Assembly (NCBI GenBank): GCA_002914845.1
Contig: JXTC01000467.1
Span: forward strand, 140,326-204,325
Direction: 5' to 3'
DNA length: 64,000 bases
Source of the DNA: Trema orientale
Taxonomy: Eukaryota; Streptophyta; Magnoliopsida; Rosales; Cannabaceae
Made by a program: the position numbers and the translations under genes. The notes beneath the pieces were generated by a model, which saw nothing but the letters and a program-made list of their open reading frames with translations, was not told the origin of the DNA and did not search any database. Each line of letters begins with the position of its first letter. The stretch's first letter is position 1. Positions 48,534 through 61,100 of this stretch are shown here, piece by piece.

Positions 48534-50881
48534 TACATTCCTAATTTTAGAACTGAATTAGAGCACTTGCCATGTGACTTAGTTAAAAAAATTTATTATG
48601 AAATTATATTCTGGCCTAATTAATATTCGAACATCTCTCCTTTCACATGTTCACATCCTCTCAAAAATTCTAGACCAATTGAACTAGCCTCAATCAGCTA
48701 GTTCCTCGAGAAAATTATTAGGCATGTCAAACCCTGCAAGTGGTAGATTTTTCATACGTGAAGATCAAGTATGATTTATTTTCCTTAAATCATCAAACCT
48801 TGATATATTTTTACTCCATTCACAGAGTTTCAAATTCAATCACGTCTTTCCTCCAGATTTGATTTGTTATATATATTTTTTCCCCTGATCATCAGCATAT
48901 AAATTACATCATGTTTGTTTTGAGAAAATATACTGTTGTTTTATACGGTTTATTAAAGTTCGTTGTTGTCGTCTGTGTTGGAAAACGACACAACGTATGA
49001 TGGGAGGAGGATTATTTTGTTATTGCGGCAACAGAAAATTAGCAACATCTATTCAGATATGACTATACAATACAACTATACAAGTGACGAACTTGTTCCA
49101 AAATTCTCTGTTTGTTGGCCAAAGTTGTCTTTAAGGATGATCCATTTCGCTATTGGCATCTTTGTAACTTTGTAGATGCTCCATCTATTCCACGAAAAAA
49201 TTAGATAAATAAATAAATTCCACCACTTCATTTATATTTGTTAAGGCTCAAAAGAATGGAGTTTCGTGAGAATATCTTCATTGTGCCCATATATATAGTG
49301 AATATGGTATATGGATTAATAGTATATACCATATAGTGTAGATAACTTATTGCATCATGAAAAACTCACAATTTATTGTCAATTTTTATTGTTAAATTTG
49401 CTAAAATGATCTATCTCATTTAGCACTTTTGGTAAGAGACCTAATTTTTAAGCTGTAAAATAACTGATGATGGCTACGAGCAATTATCTTATTATATTTT
49501 TATCTAACGTGTTAAGTGGCTCGACATATTTATCGAGCATAGTCAAGCCACAACGCCTTTGCGTGACAATACTATCGAGCAAAATCAAGACCGACTCAAT
49601 AACAATATGTCATTGTACTCGATAGAGGTTATACTAGTCATTAAAACAAGTTTATAAATAATAACTTAAAGAAATTAATTACGTAATAATAATATGAAAA
49701 AGACTAGTTACAAAAGGCTCTTTTGCAAATAAGCCTTTTTGGTATACCCTTAGACCATCTCCAATGCATTTATGATCAAAAGAGTGTCTCAATTATAAAT
49801 TTAACATTCTAAATTCAACATGTCAACCATAATAATTAATAATAATATAAAAAATTTTCACACTTTTTTACTATTGCTCATGCTAAAATAAATACTATTT
49901 ATATTTAAATACTATTTGCAAAACGTGTTTTCCTACTATTATCAATTATTATTATATTATCCATCTACTATCCACCTACTCATTCCATTGCAATATCGTA
50001 AATCTGGAGCTCATGCTAAATTTTAGAATAACTATTTTTTGTATTATATTTGAAAATGAAACTATTTTTAGTATGTTCTATTTTTTATTTTCAAATGTAG
50101 AATACTACTGAATACAAAATTTTTGGAAACATATTTAAATTTAAAATTAGAATGAGATATAGCACTCCTATTGAAGAGGTACAAACAAAAGTAAATTTGT
50201 CAAAGCCGACTGATACTAGCTTAGTGGGTGGAATGGAATGTGAATTGGATACTAGGTTGATTCCTAGGGTGTATGAAATAAAGATTATTAGTTCAGCCCC
50301 ACTTTAAAAAAAAAAAAAGATTTTGTGAAAAGTAATGCCACACATAATCACATACTAATAAAGTAACAAATTTTGCATATCAACTAAGTATAATGTATAC
50401 GGCTTGCTAGTTTGATCATTAGTAGTATTTGTTGTTGTGTGGCCTAAGAAATACCACATCATGTACTATCCCAAATTTAATAGATTTGCTAACTTGAGTT
50501 CTCCTGTATATATAATGAAACATATCACTCCTACATCAAAATTTTCTTTAATTAGAAATAATAATAATAATAATAATCTACATTTGGATTAACATAATTA
50601 TAACTAGAGAAAGTAATTAGAATAGGTGTCGCCTTCTTTTACACTTTATTTTAATAAATGTTCATTTTTCCTTTTTTTTATAGCTAAATGGCCGAGTATA
50701 TATATATTTTTATACTTCGTATTTTTATTTATATACCAATATAGTTTATGCATTTCGTATATTAGTTTATATGTCGTGCACACTATGATTTATACTTAAA
50801 TGAAAAATAGACATTTACTTAAAATGGGCCCAATATTCAGTAATTTTGCTATAAGCCCCAATTAACGATTTCATTTGAAAA

Positions 50882-51052
50882 GCCAACTGGGGTTAGCTCA
50901 GTTGGTCCAAGGTTTGAGGGTTGTGTGTATGTGTTTGGGGGGGTCAGGGGTTCAAACCTTGGTAGTGTGTGTGTGTGTGCCATTTTCCTTTAATTTGTAG
51001 TAAGTGGTGGTCATTAGTTAAGCCCCACTTTTTCAAAAAAAAAAAAAAAACT
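50882..51052 (+). mobile_element. tRNA-derived SINE, plus strand (same family)
   Basis: CCAACTGGGGTTAGCTCAGT, GTCAGGGGTTCAAACCTTGG, TTTAATTTGTAGTAAGTGGT and a poly-A tail match the element at 48367. The target duplication ATTTCATTTGAAAA is perfect at 50868-50881 and 51053-51066. Body length is about 150 bp plus tail. Confidence 0.9.
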
Positions 51053-51309
51053 ATTTCATTTGAAAATGAAGGAAGCTACCAGAGATTAGCCTCTTTTGTC
51101 CTTAATTACAAAGCTGGAAACACAATGACCTCAAAACTTACGTAATTTGTGGTAAAAACAAAATCATAATTCATCATATATTCCAAAAGTATATTTTTTA
51201 TCTTTCTTTGATGGAGAGCTTCATTTTTTTTTTCAGTTTTATCTTTAAATAATCTTTTTTATTTGGGAAGGTATAACTCCACTAAGTTTTATCTTTAAAT
51301 AATCTTTTT

Positions 51310-51481
51310 GGGCGCGTCTACAGTAGGGGCGCCCCTACGTAGGGCCCTGTCTATTCACCGTTGGATGGGAATCTGTATATCAATAGATTCTCCACAGATT
51401 CCCGTTATTCCCCATAGATTCCCATCCAACGATAATTAAAGCATGACCTTACGTAGGGACGCCCCTACCGTAGCCATCCCC
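51310..51481. mobile_element. MULE-type MITE, 172 bp
   Basis: It begins GGGCGCGTCTACAGTAGGGG and ends, reversed, GGGGATGGCTACGGTAGGGG; ATGGGAATCTG and CAGATTCCC(G) form the hairpin core. The 9-bp target duplication AATCTTTTT is perfect (51301-51309 and 51482-51490). The first 11 bases equal those of the large MULE at 17712. Short direct repeats (TTTTTTATTTGGGAAGGTAT) outside it, at about 51255 and 51486, belong to the host DNA. Confidence 0.88.
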
Positions 51482-52520
51482 AATCTTTTTTATTTGGGAA
51501 GGTATAACTCCACTAAGATTTAAAGCTATGGTGATTTTGGGTTTCTTTTATATTTTTTTGTTGATCATTTTAGTCCACCTAAATCTAGATATTTGGTGGT
51601 TATATATTTGTAATCCTTTTAGTGCTGTTATTACCTACATTTGTATCATTTATAACTCAAATTTAGATAGTTTATATTGTGGTATTTTCTTTTCAGTGGC
51701 TTCTAAATTTGAAGCTAAAGATACAAGCAATAAAGGTTAAATGAAAGGCCATAATGAGCCAACAAAGATGGAAAGCATTATCGAAGCACAGAACAACAGT
51801 GATTCATATATATGAGTCTCTTTATTTCGAGTAGATTCCACGAGGATCCCGATGCGAAACTTCTTTTTAGGGAAAAAATGCAGTTTTTTTAATTAGTTTT
51901 TCTTTTTTAGGGAATTTTTTTTTTAATCACATCTTTATCCCAATACAAAAATTACTCTAATGATTTTAATCAGTTTCTTACGAATGTCTGCCTAGTACAT
52001 GAAAACTTTGATGAGTATTGAATTTATTAATAAATGCAGTTTTCCTAATTAAAAAAAAAAAAACAATCATCATTATCATCTATTTCATATAAATTCCAGC
52101 ATCATAAAAAGTCAAAACTTTTCTTGGTCGTAGGCTTAGCCTAATGGTAACCACACCTCCTCTTATAGTAAAAAAATTAAGATAGAGAAATAGCATTAAT
52201 AATGCACATCTTTTTATACACATATTATTACTATTGGATCACTATAGATGATGAACTAACGGCTAAAAAAAATACTTATACATACGTTAAAAAAAAATAC
52301 CTACTAGATTGCAACATATATATATATATATGAAAAAAAAAATCAGAACATATACATTCGTATGATTTTTTTTGGATTTATTTTGTTGATTTGATGATTC
52401 ATAGCCTAAATTAGTAACCAAACCGACCAACAAAGTGTATTTTTTCAATACACAAACTTAAGCAACTTTCTAGAAAAACCTGTTAGGTATTTTCAACACC
52501 CTAATAAACGATTAGAAAAT

Positions 52521-52671
52521 GGGCGCGTCTACAGTAGAGGTGTCCTTACGTAAGGCCCTGTTTATACACCGTTTAATGGGAATCTGTGTATAAACAGATT
52601 CCCACAGATTCCTATCAAACGGTGTATAAACAGGGGCCTTACGTAAGGGTGCCCCTACTATAGCCGCCTCC
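52521..52671. mobile_element. MULE-type MITE, 151 bp
   Basis: It begins GGGCGCGTCTACAGTAGAGG and ends, reversed, GGAGGCGGCTATAGTAGGGG. The interior folds back (GGCCCTGTTTATACACCGTT with its complement). The 9-bp target duplication TTAGAAAAT is perfect (52512-52520 and 52672-52680). Confidence 0.9.
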
Positions 52672-54011
52672 TTAGAAAATAGTAGTGATAAATATTTCTC
52701 TAATTTTAGTTCTTTTTATTTTCACATTTTACAAAATAAAATAACACTACTTTTTGGGAGCTTAGTAATTATTGGAGATATTTCTCCCAATCCAATCAGA
52801 AATCAACACTGGCAGAAACAACTAAACATAAAATGACAAGTCATTTCGTTTCAAAAACTATCAGAAGTACAACCGCGTAATATGAGCTCGGATTGTTACT
52901 TGATCAGGATTATTGACATCAAATCAGATAAGTTAATCCGTCCACTAAAGAAAGCACTTTCCTAATCACCTTTAAGTCGTGCCCATACTACAATCTGACC
53001 ACATGGTACATATACCACAGATCCGGGACCAAGATAAATAAAGACTAAGTATGTGAGCATATTATACTGAAGCTAAATTATCCAACCACAACCAATATGC
53101 CTAAGGGAAGATTCATCGGTTGGTCCTCGGGCGCTATGCGCTCAGGTCTACACGTGGATTATTGCAAATTTTGTCAGTACAAGTAGTGAACGAAGCACAT
53201 TCCACTATTTCAGAGGACACGTGACTCTAATCCTAACTCCTAACTAAAAAGAAATCACTAGGCCGCTATAAATAGTACATTTTTCTCCCATAAGAAATAA
53301 GTCATCACAATTTCCCAAAATCCTACTTGACATTTTCTCTATCTTTCCATTACATTTCAATTAGGTACACAATACTCGATTGTCATTTGCATATGTCTTA
53401 TACCGATTGGAGGTTATTGACATGTACTATACTAGTGCCTCAGTTGAGATTTGATAAAAAATTCATCTATAGCCTAATAAGGCTATATGGACGAGCACTT
53501 ACATCAAATTTGGGTTTTGAAAAAAACTTTAGGGAATTTTTTTAAATGCTTTGTCTATTTTCTCTTTTTCTTTTTCCTTGAATCTCTTCTCTTCCTAACT
53601 CTAATATTTTCTTCTATAGCGAACAACATTCATCAAATTCAGAGTGCCAACTGCCATGGAGTTTTAGCTTCACTTACAAACTACAAAAAATGGAAATAAA
53701 ACTCGAAAAAAAAATCTTATCCTTGAACAGCATGCAAATTAATTCCTTTCAAGCCAATAGGGGATGGAACAAGAGCAACCAATTTGGGAAAATGTGTTTA
53801 GTTGTGTAATTTGGGGAAATCAAGTTGAAAAAACGAACCAAATCAATTCACTAAAATTTTTTGTGAAAAATAAGTCCAAGTACAACCCAAGTGTCTGAGA
53901 AAAAAGCCTAAGAGATTTTTTATTTTAAAAAAATAAAAAATGGTGAAATGGCCACAGATCAGTGACCATAGATTAAAAAAATCTCAAAAACAATAATTAA
54001 ATCAACAATTA

Positions 54012-54238
54012 GGATATACTGTACTGCGTGTTAGCGTGTCATGCCAATTGGTCGTGTCGTGTTGTGCTTAGTCCATCATGCTTAAGTTAAGAGTCTGGCC
54101 CTCTTAACAATAATAAGGAGCTGTATATACCGTACTACGTGCTAGCGTGCCGTGCCAATAGGTCGTATCGTATTGTGCTCAATCTATCATACTTAAGTTA
54201 AGAGTTTGGCTCTTTTAACAACTTTAAGGAGTAGCAAA
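54012..54238. repeat. Two tandem ~112-bp units with CGTGTCGTG-like sequence
   Basis: Copy 1 (about 54012-54123) and copy 2 (about 54124-54238) share ATATACtGTACTgCGTG, GGTCGTgTCGTgTTGTGCT, ATCATgCTTAAGTTAAGAGT and CTTTTAACAA. Divergence is moderate. The motif content recalls the hAT-type MITE family. Confidence 0.75.
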
Positions 54239-54464
54239 AAATCTGTAGAAGAGAGAGAGGCAAAGAAAAAAATGAATTTATGAATTTCTTTTTTTGTCAC
54301 TTTATTTCCAAATTTTTCTCTTATATAATGCAGTGTGTCTAATTTACTCTCTAGATCACCATCCATTTTTATCCACTGGCGTAGAAAACGCTTTTACAAC
54401 TAGGGGCAAAAGTACCACTCCCACGCTAAAATCCCCCGGGAGGGATATATTATGCATAATCTGC

Positions 54465-54487
54465 CAATTTTATTTTATTTTATTTTA

Positions 54488-54527
<40 letters not shown>

Positions 54528-54528
54528 T
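54465..54528. repeat. (TTTTA)n then (ATT)n microsatellite
   Basis: A short TTTTA run passes into about eleven ATT units, some 170 bp upstream of the SGPP copy 2 start. Confidence 0.92.
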
Positions 54529-54699
54529 GGCAATAATTAATGATAATAACGTATGTGAGGAAAGAAACGACCTGGCATCTGGTACTTTGGTTGGTGATTC
54601 CCATTAGATTCCTTTCTCTCTCGTTGCTCTTCATATTCAATCTGATCGCTCCCAATAACCACTTCTCACAGAAGATCCATTCTCTTATTATCTACTACA

Positions 54700-57070
54700 A
54701 TGACAGCCTCATCTGCTGAAAACTCTGTTGACAGGTAAAAAAAACTGCTCTTTCTTTTTCTTTTTCTTTTTTCTTCTCTTTTTTTTTTTTTTTTGGATTT
54801 TTGGGCCACGATTCGTATTTTCTTGCGACTTTGATCGAAAACATGATGTGGGTTTTCGTTATTTTTACAATTTTGTACCTTTAAATGAGAGAAAATGAAT
54901 GAAGGAAAATAAAACGCACCACTGCATTGCGGTATTGTATTCATTTCTATGATCATAGTTTTCATAATTTTGATCAAATGAATGGTATTCTTATCGTTGA
55001 TTATCGATTCCCGTAACGTGTTTATCGCATATTCTTGTTCTGTATCATTATAAGTGGCCAATGGACTAGATCCTCTGTTTCAAACCTCTTATATCATTGG
55101 GACTGTAACTTGTATATTCTATCTCACGATGTATTTGATTTATTTTTTCTATATTATAAATATGTAAATATTTGAAAATAGTTGTTTCATAATTGTCTCC
55201 ATTTTTATTCTTTAACATTCATAATTCGATGGAAGAGTTGTACTAAAACAGGTACGGAAGTTGATATTTATGGGTAGATTAATACCTCTTACTGTTATGT
55301 AAGATTAAAAAAGATGTCAATTTGTTATAAGTTCAATTTGACTCAAGTATTTGATATCTTATATGTGTTTAAAGACGAAGTAGATAGAACCCGAGACTCG
55401 TTACTGTCTATTTAATTGGGGTCCATTTCATTTTTACTTTTCTTTTTTTTTTCCCAGACATCTTTTTTCTTGTCTTTATTATTTACTTTACGTCTTGTTA
55501 AATCAGATTCAGATGTATAAACATTTAAATCACACTTTCCCTCTTCATCATGGTGTTTGAATTACTGTTTATCTAATCGAGTAGTTTACTTTTTATAATT
55601 TACATCTGCAATGAGCCCTGTACTTTACCTGAATCAATTCCATGGACTACCCTTTCTAAATTTCAAAATGCTGTTTTTGTACTGCTTTGTTTTCTCAAGC
55701 TGGATCTTTGAATTTTTTCTTTCTACCATGTTGCATGAAATTATGAACTCCAAAAACTCTTTTGATTACATAAATGTAAGATGAGTTGCCTTGACTCGCT
55801 TTACTGTTTCATTCCTTATAGATTGCATGCGACAGAAATAGTTTTTTGCATTTTCGCTCATTGCTCTGTCTTTCTCCTGTTGAACCAGCAAGAGTTTGCT
55901 CTCTGGTTTAGCTCCACTTGAAGCAGTACTATTTGATGTTGATGGAACTCTATGTGATTCAGATCCATTTCACTTCATTGCTTTCCGTGAAATGCTTCCA
56001 GAGGTAAGATATTTTCTTTTACTAGCTTAAACCAAAATAATTCAATGATTTACACTTTTTCTAGTTGAAGATTTTCTAAGGCGATGATATACATCTATTA
56101 TATATCCTAACTTGACAATTTTCATAGGGCCAACTGTTATTACAAGGAGATGTCTATAAGACTATTGTCTCTATGAACTATGAACTTCACCCTAAGTCTG
56201 TTCCATGAGAACTTATCTGTTCTTTAGAACCTGACAGTTTTTGTTACCTTAACAACATCAGATCACGGTTGATTAATATGAATCTGGTGTGGTTAACAGA
56301 TAGGTTTTAATGGGGGAGTCCCCATTACTGAGGAGTTCTATATCGAGAACATTGCTGGCAAGCATAATGATGATGTTGCAAGGTTACTCTTCCCTAATGA
56401 TTTTGAACGTGGTTTAAAGTTTACAGATGACAAGGAAGCCATGTTTCGCCGGTAAATTTCACTCCTTGCCTACTGGAATTTCTTTTAGGTTCCCAACCAA
56501 ATAATTTCTTTGTTGACATAACAGACTAGCTGCGGAGCAACTGAAGCCTGTGGATGGCCTTGACAAAGTGAAGAAATGGGTCGAAGATCGTGGCTTGAAA
56601 CGCGCTGCTGTTACAAACGCTCCAAGACCAAATGCTGAACTTATGATCTCACGTCTCGGGCTTCAAGATTTTTTTGATGTTGTTATCATTGGGAACGAAT
56701 GTGATCATGCCAAGCCACACCCAGACCCCTACTTGAAGGCTCTGGAAGTACTAAAGGCATCAAAGAATCACACTTTTATATTTGAGGTCTGCCTTCTCCT
56801 CAGGTCACCACCTTTTTTATTTCAGTAATTTAAGTTTCTCAAACCTGCCTTGATAGCCAATCTTTCCTACTTTGCTAGGATTCCGTCTCTGGGATAACGG
56901 CTGGGGTAGCAGCTGGGATGCCAGTTGTTGGCATAACCACCAGAAACCCGGAACATTTACTGATGGAAGCAAGGCCAACCTTACTTATAAAAGATTATGC
57001 TGATCCAAAATTGTGGGAGGCACTAGAAGAGCTTGATAAGAAGGGAGGTAATGCAACAAATGAAGCTTGA
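54700..57070 (+). CDS. SGPP: HAD-superfamily phosphosugar phosphatase, SGPP type (copy 2)
   Basis: Five exons join in frame: 54700-54734, 55889-56003, 56300-56451, 56525-56786, 56879-57070, giving 251 residues. Exons 2-5 have exactly the same lengths as in copy 1 (115, 152, 262, 192). The HAD motifs DVDGT, AVTNAPRPNA, HAKPHPDPY and FEDSVSGITAG are intact. Differences cluster in the cap near the active site (DPFHFIAFREMLPE here, DPLHHHAFRELLLE in copy 1) and in NDDVARLLFPNDFERGLKFT against NDDIARAIFPDDFERGLKLT, so substrate preference could have shifted. Nothing suggests a pseudogene. It is convergent with the dynamin gene. Confidence 0.95.
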
Positions 57071-58113
57071 AACTTTCATCTCACTAAAATGATTAGAGAA
57101 ATTATGTGGTGAACTATGAGTTAAATAATTTTTTGAGGAGCCTTTTGGTCCTCCCCCATCAACTGTTTCCCTTGAGATATCATAGCATTATTATCAATGA
57201 CTAAGTTATAGTAGCTTGATTAGCTACTTATAGAAAGTATTTATTACCATAGTCTGATTCGGTTTTTTGTACTTATAAACGGTGAGTTCTAAGTTCATTC
57301 TGAAACTGTTTATCATGTCTGTCCTCCAGATTTGATTTATTTAATTTCGCAAATCATGAGCTTATAATTTACATGTGGTTTATAATGTCGTTATATGGTA
57401 AAGCAACATTTTGACGGTTTAAAAGTTGCACATTTTTGTCGGAAAACGACATGTCATTTGCAGTCTCAACAATGGTATGAAGAACAGAGTGAGTCTCCAG
57501 GCATTGGATTGTTTCTAGTTTTTGAAGTGTACAGTTCTTTTGTTTGTTTTATGGTCAATGGCAATATGTTTCCTAATTATCTTTTGCTGGAGAAGTGTTT
57601 CTTTGGATTGAATTATGCGTGCGAGATATGCAAATCAATAAAATTCATTGAAACTTTTGAAAGTCTGAGTTCTTCCATTGTTGATCAAAATGTTCAATAA
57701 AATTCAACATAGATAATGATTACATAAGCTATAAACAACTAATAGGTGTTTCGATTATCTGTTGAAAGGGACAAGTTTATTTGAGAATTCAGTTCATAAA
57801 CCTTGAAATGCAACTGTACAAATTTATTCCTTTCAGACGCACAGATGGGGGGGAGAGAGAGAGAAACACCTGTCAAATGGATTTAATTCAGGAAGTGCCA
57901 CACTGGAGATAAAATTGAAGAAAATTAAGAAACTATATGTAAAATCTCAGAACATATACATGCCATTGAAAAATTGTAATAAGAAAAAACACTAGTATCG
58001 GAGAAACCCGATAATCGAAACTAAAGCAAACAAAAAGAACCACTTTCCCTAATATTAGCTAAACAATTATTAACATAAGAAGTTTAGTTTTGAGCTGATA
58101 TTGACGATACACC
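57071..58113. other. Intergenic, convergent SGPP copy 2 / dynamin 3' regions
   Basis: The first ~600 bp is homologous to DNA downstream of SGPP copy 1. An open frame at 57395-57700 lies in this homologous part and is not conserved as a frame in copy 1, so I do not call it. The rest presumably includes the dynamin 3' UTR. Confidence 0.55.
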
Positions 58114-61100
58114 TCATCTGGACCACGCTACTGAGTCTATCTCATCCCTAGCAGATTTGTACAACTCAAGCCGCTTTGCAAATTGCAGCCTCCTTTCCAT
58201 TAACACGGGATCTTCATCCAAAAGTTGAGCAAGCTCCCTACCCTGGAGAAAGAAACAACAACAAGTGATCAGCATCTACCATGCCATTTATTTTCCCAGA
58301 ACCGTCATCAGATGTCATGTGTGCACATACCAACAGAATCATTCATGTAGATAGGTAGACGTAGATCTGCATGTATATTAGAAAGAGAGAAGATGGCGAA
58401 GAGCCAAATTTTTTCGGATACCTCTTTTTTGGCCAGTTGAGCGTAAAAGTGATCAAGTAAAGACCGCTTAGCCTCTCTAACTTGACAATGAACAACAGCC
58501 TTTGGGATGGTATTCCTCAATGTCTCGGAAACCATCCCAATGTAGGAGGAAACATTGGATCCAATCCTGCGGAAGTGCCCCTCTGAATATCGGTCTGCCG
58601 AAGAGGAAGCTTGGTTTCCACCCTTCTCCACTTCCTGAGGGAGTTTACGGAAGAAATCCACAGTAAGGTACGACGACTCCATGTCCACCAATCGCAAAGT
58701 TGTCTTCTTGCTGTCCTCGCGAAACCTCTCCAGTGCTGCATTTGCCGCTGCTGCTAATTCAGCTTGAAATGTTGGAAACCGTTTCAACTCCTGCTCCATT
58801 AACAAAACGATCAGCTTATAGCTTTCCCTTGTTACTAGCACTGCTGCTATTAAGTACGAAAAGAAGTTTATTTTATATGAAATTCTGAACCTGAGTTTCT
58901 CCAATTGACCTCCTCACCAGCTCCTTCAAAACAAAGTGAACCTGCAGTGCCAAAAGTGCCGGTTAACAAAGTAATAAATTCAAGTTGCAAAGACTGGTAA
59001 CACGTCGGACAATGTCTTCGAGGATTGTAATTGTAAAACTACATTATGGTAAAACACTAAATACACTGCTACAATTTAGAAGTTTCAAGATTCCAACGGC
59101 TGAGTCCTGTAACCAGTGTACCTTTTTAAAATTTCTAACAAACTACACGGTTCACAGATATAGAACGTAAAAACAGAAACGAGTCCATAACCAAATGGAT
59201 CGTTGTAATAGTAATTCAATTTTTTGACTTCTATGTCACACAGCATTAACTGAACCAAAGTCGAAACAACTGAGCTTCCTCCACAATGTGAACATCTTGA
59301 ACTGACAGGCCTTGGTCATGTTCATTAATCAACCCTCAGAAACCACCCAGAAGGAAAATCGAAGAGTAGCACTTACAGCATCAACCGAGGCTTCAGCTGG
59401 GCCTCTGAAATAGTTGAGTGCACTATCAATGAGGCGCCTATAACCTTGCTCAGGTGCAACTAGATGAGGTTGGTACCCATCTGCCTCAGAAACAACTTTC
59501 CTTACATTTTGGAATGAAAGATGACGATCAAAAGGGAGCTTCCTCAAAGCAGAAGGGAGCTGGTGGTCAAATACACCATAAATCCGATCGCCACCAGGTC
59601 GTCTGAGATAATAGCAAATGTATATAAAGGAGAAAATGAAAAATATCTATTTACCTATAGTTCGATAATGAATGACATTATCAGACAATAGGAAAAAAAA
59701 ATACAATAAGAATCTAAAATCTGCTAACAAGGGAAATTAGTTCATCAAAGCGTGATCATATTATAGTAGAAAAAGAGGATTATTATAACACGAACTAGAC
59801 TGATTATAATAAAAGGAAGGATTATAATATGCATTAAACTGCTGATGGGTATGAGTCAATGTGCCACAGTTATAGTTACGATTTACATGAGAAATAGGTA
59901 ACTCCTTTCATAAGTTCCAAATATGTGCAATGACATTTGAAAAGACCGTCTCTTTTTAAAGGTTCCAAATCAAAAATACAAAAAGGTGAGGAAGTATTAC
60001 CCTCCATCCAAGTGCTCCTTAAATATCCGGTCAAAAGCACGGCACAACTCTAAGATAGTATATAACTGTGCCTGATGCACATGAACAAAACAATTTCGGG
60101 TAATTAAGGTAATTATCTCAAACCCAAAAGATAATTGAATAGACAAATGTAAGTTACTTACCCCAGCATCTATAGCAACAGGTCGACCAAGATAGTCCAA
60201 CTCTCTTTCAATTTCATCAATGCTTTTGTTAATCAAAGATAAAATCCCTGGGAGGCGAGCTTTAATTATGGATTCTAAATGCTGAAACCATAAGACATTA
60301 ATAAGACTTGCTTTTTTATATGACACTAAGAAATTTGAAAAAACTCAGAATACTAGCTTTCAAATAAGATTTAAGGAAAACATGATTAGAACAAGCAAAA
60401 CCTTTGAGAGAAGTTTTGCAAGATATTCTGATCCCATTTTGCTTGCCAAGTGTCCATAATCAGGACTATTGGCAAAAAACTCACGCTCCCTACGCCGAGC
60501 AGCAATCATATCCACATTTTTGTTTATATCAGATTGAGAACGGTTTACTATTCCGACCCAGGGGTGTTGAAGCCGATAGGACCTTCCTTCAAGAACCTAG
60601 CAACAAAAAAGCACAAATGATTACTTATAGTGTCAAAGCTCTGTTGGTTGTTCAATGAAAGAATATGCTTAGAGATAAAATACCAAGCTTCCCTGATCAC
60701 ACATTCCTCTCACCCCATTGCAAATAACCATGCTCTAACTTTGAGCTTAATGTTTGAACTTTAAAGTTTGCAGGGGGCCCGAAAAAAAATGAACAACCGA
60801 ACGAACAAGATTTCTTACCTCCAAAGCGTTTGTTCCTTTATCCATCAAGTCAAGCTTTGTCAACACACCAAATGTCCTGTCACCTTAGATAAGAAACAAG
60901 TCCAATAGGAAGACAGAAAACTCCGATCATCTCTTTCACTATATAAAGGTTGTAGAAATTAATCATAAAGTGGGAAAATGTGTAGAAGGGTACCTGTGGG
61001 ATCAACTTCTCTAGCAAGCTTGATAGCATCAGATGTTGCTATGTCTTGATTGGCTGGAGTTATGGCCAGAATGATGCAGTTTGGCTGCAATCAAGAATCA

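Larger units (their letters stand above)
47887..54699. other. Spacer between the SGPP duplicates, rich in inserted elements
   Basis: The first ~1.1 kb still resembles the DNA downstream of copy 2 (GGTCCTCCCCCAT in the 3' UTRs; CTCCAGATTTGATTT and GGAAAACGACA further on), so it belongs to the duplicated block. After that come a SINE, two MULE-type MITEs, an old tandem pair and microsatellites, listed separately. A short frame at 51528-51740 begins just after a MITE and has no recognisable domain. No gene is supported. Confidence 0.6.

Noticed and set aside
54666-55061. 131-residue minus-strand frame over SGPP copy 2 exon 1 and intron 1
   Set aside because: Largely Lys/Arg codons from a T-rich tract; overlaps a well-supported gene on the other strand.
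57395-57700. 101-residue frame downstream of SGPP copy 2
   Set aside because: It lies in DNA duplicated after both SGPP genes, but the frame is not kept in the other copy.
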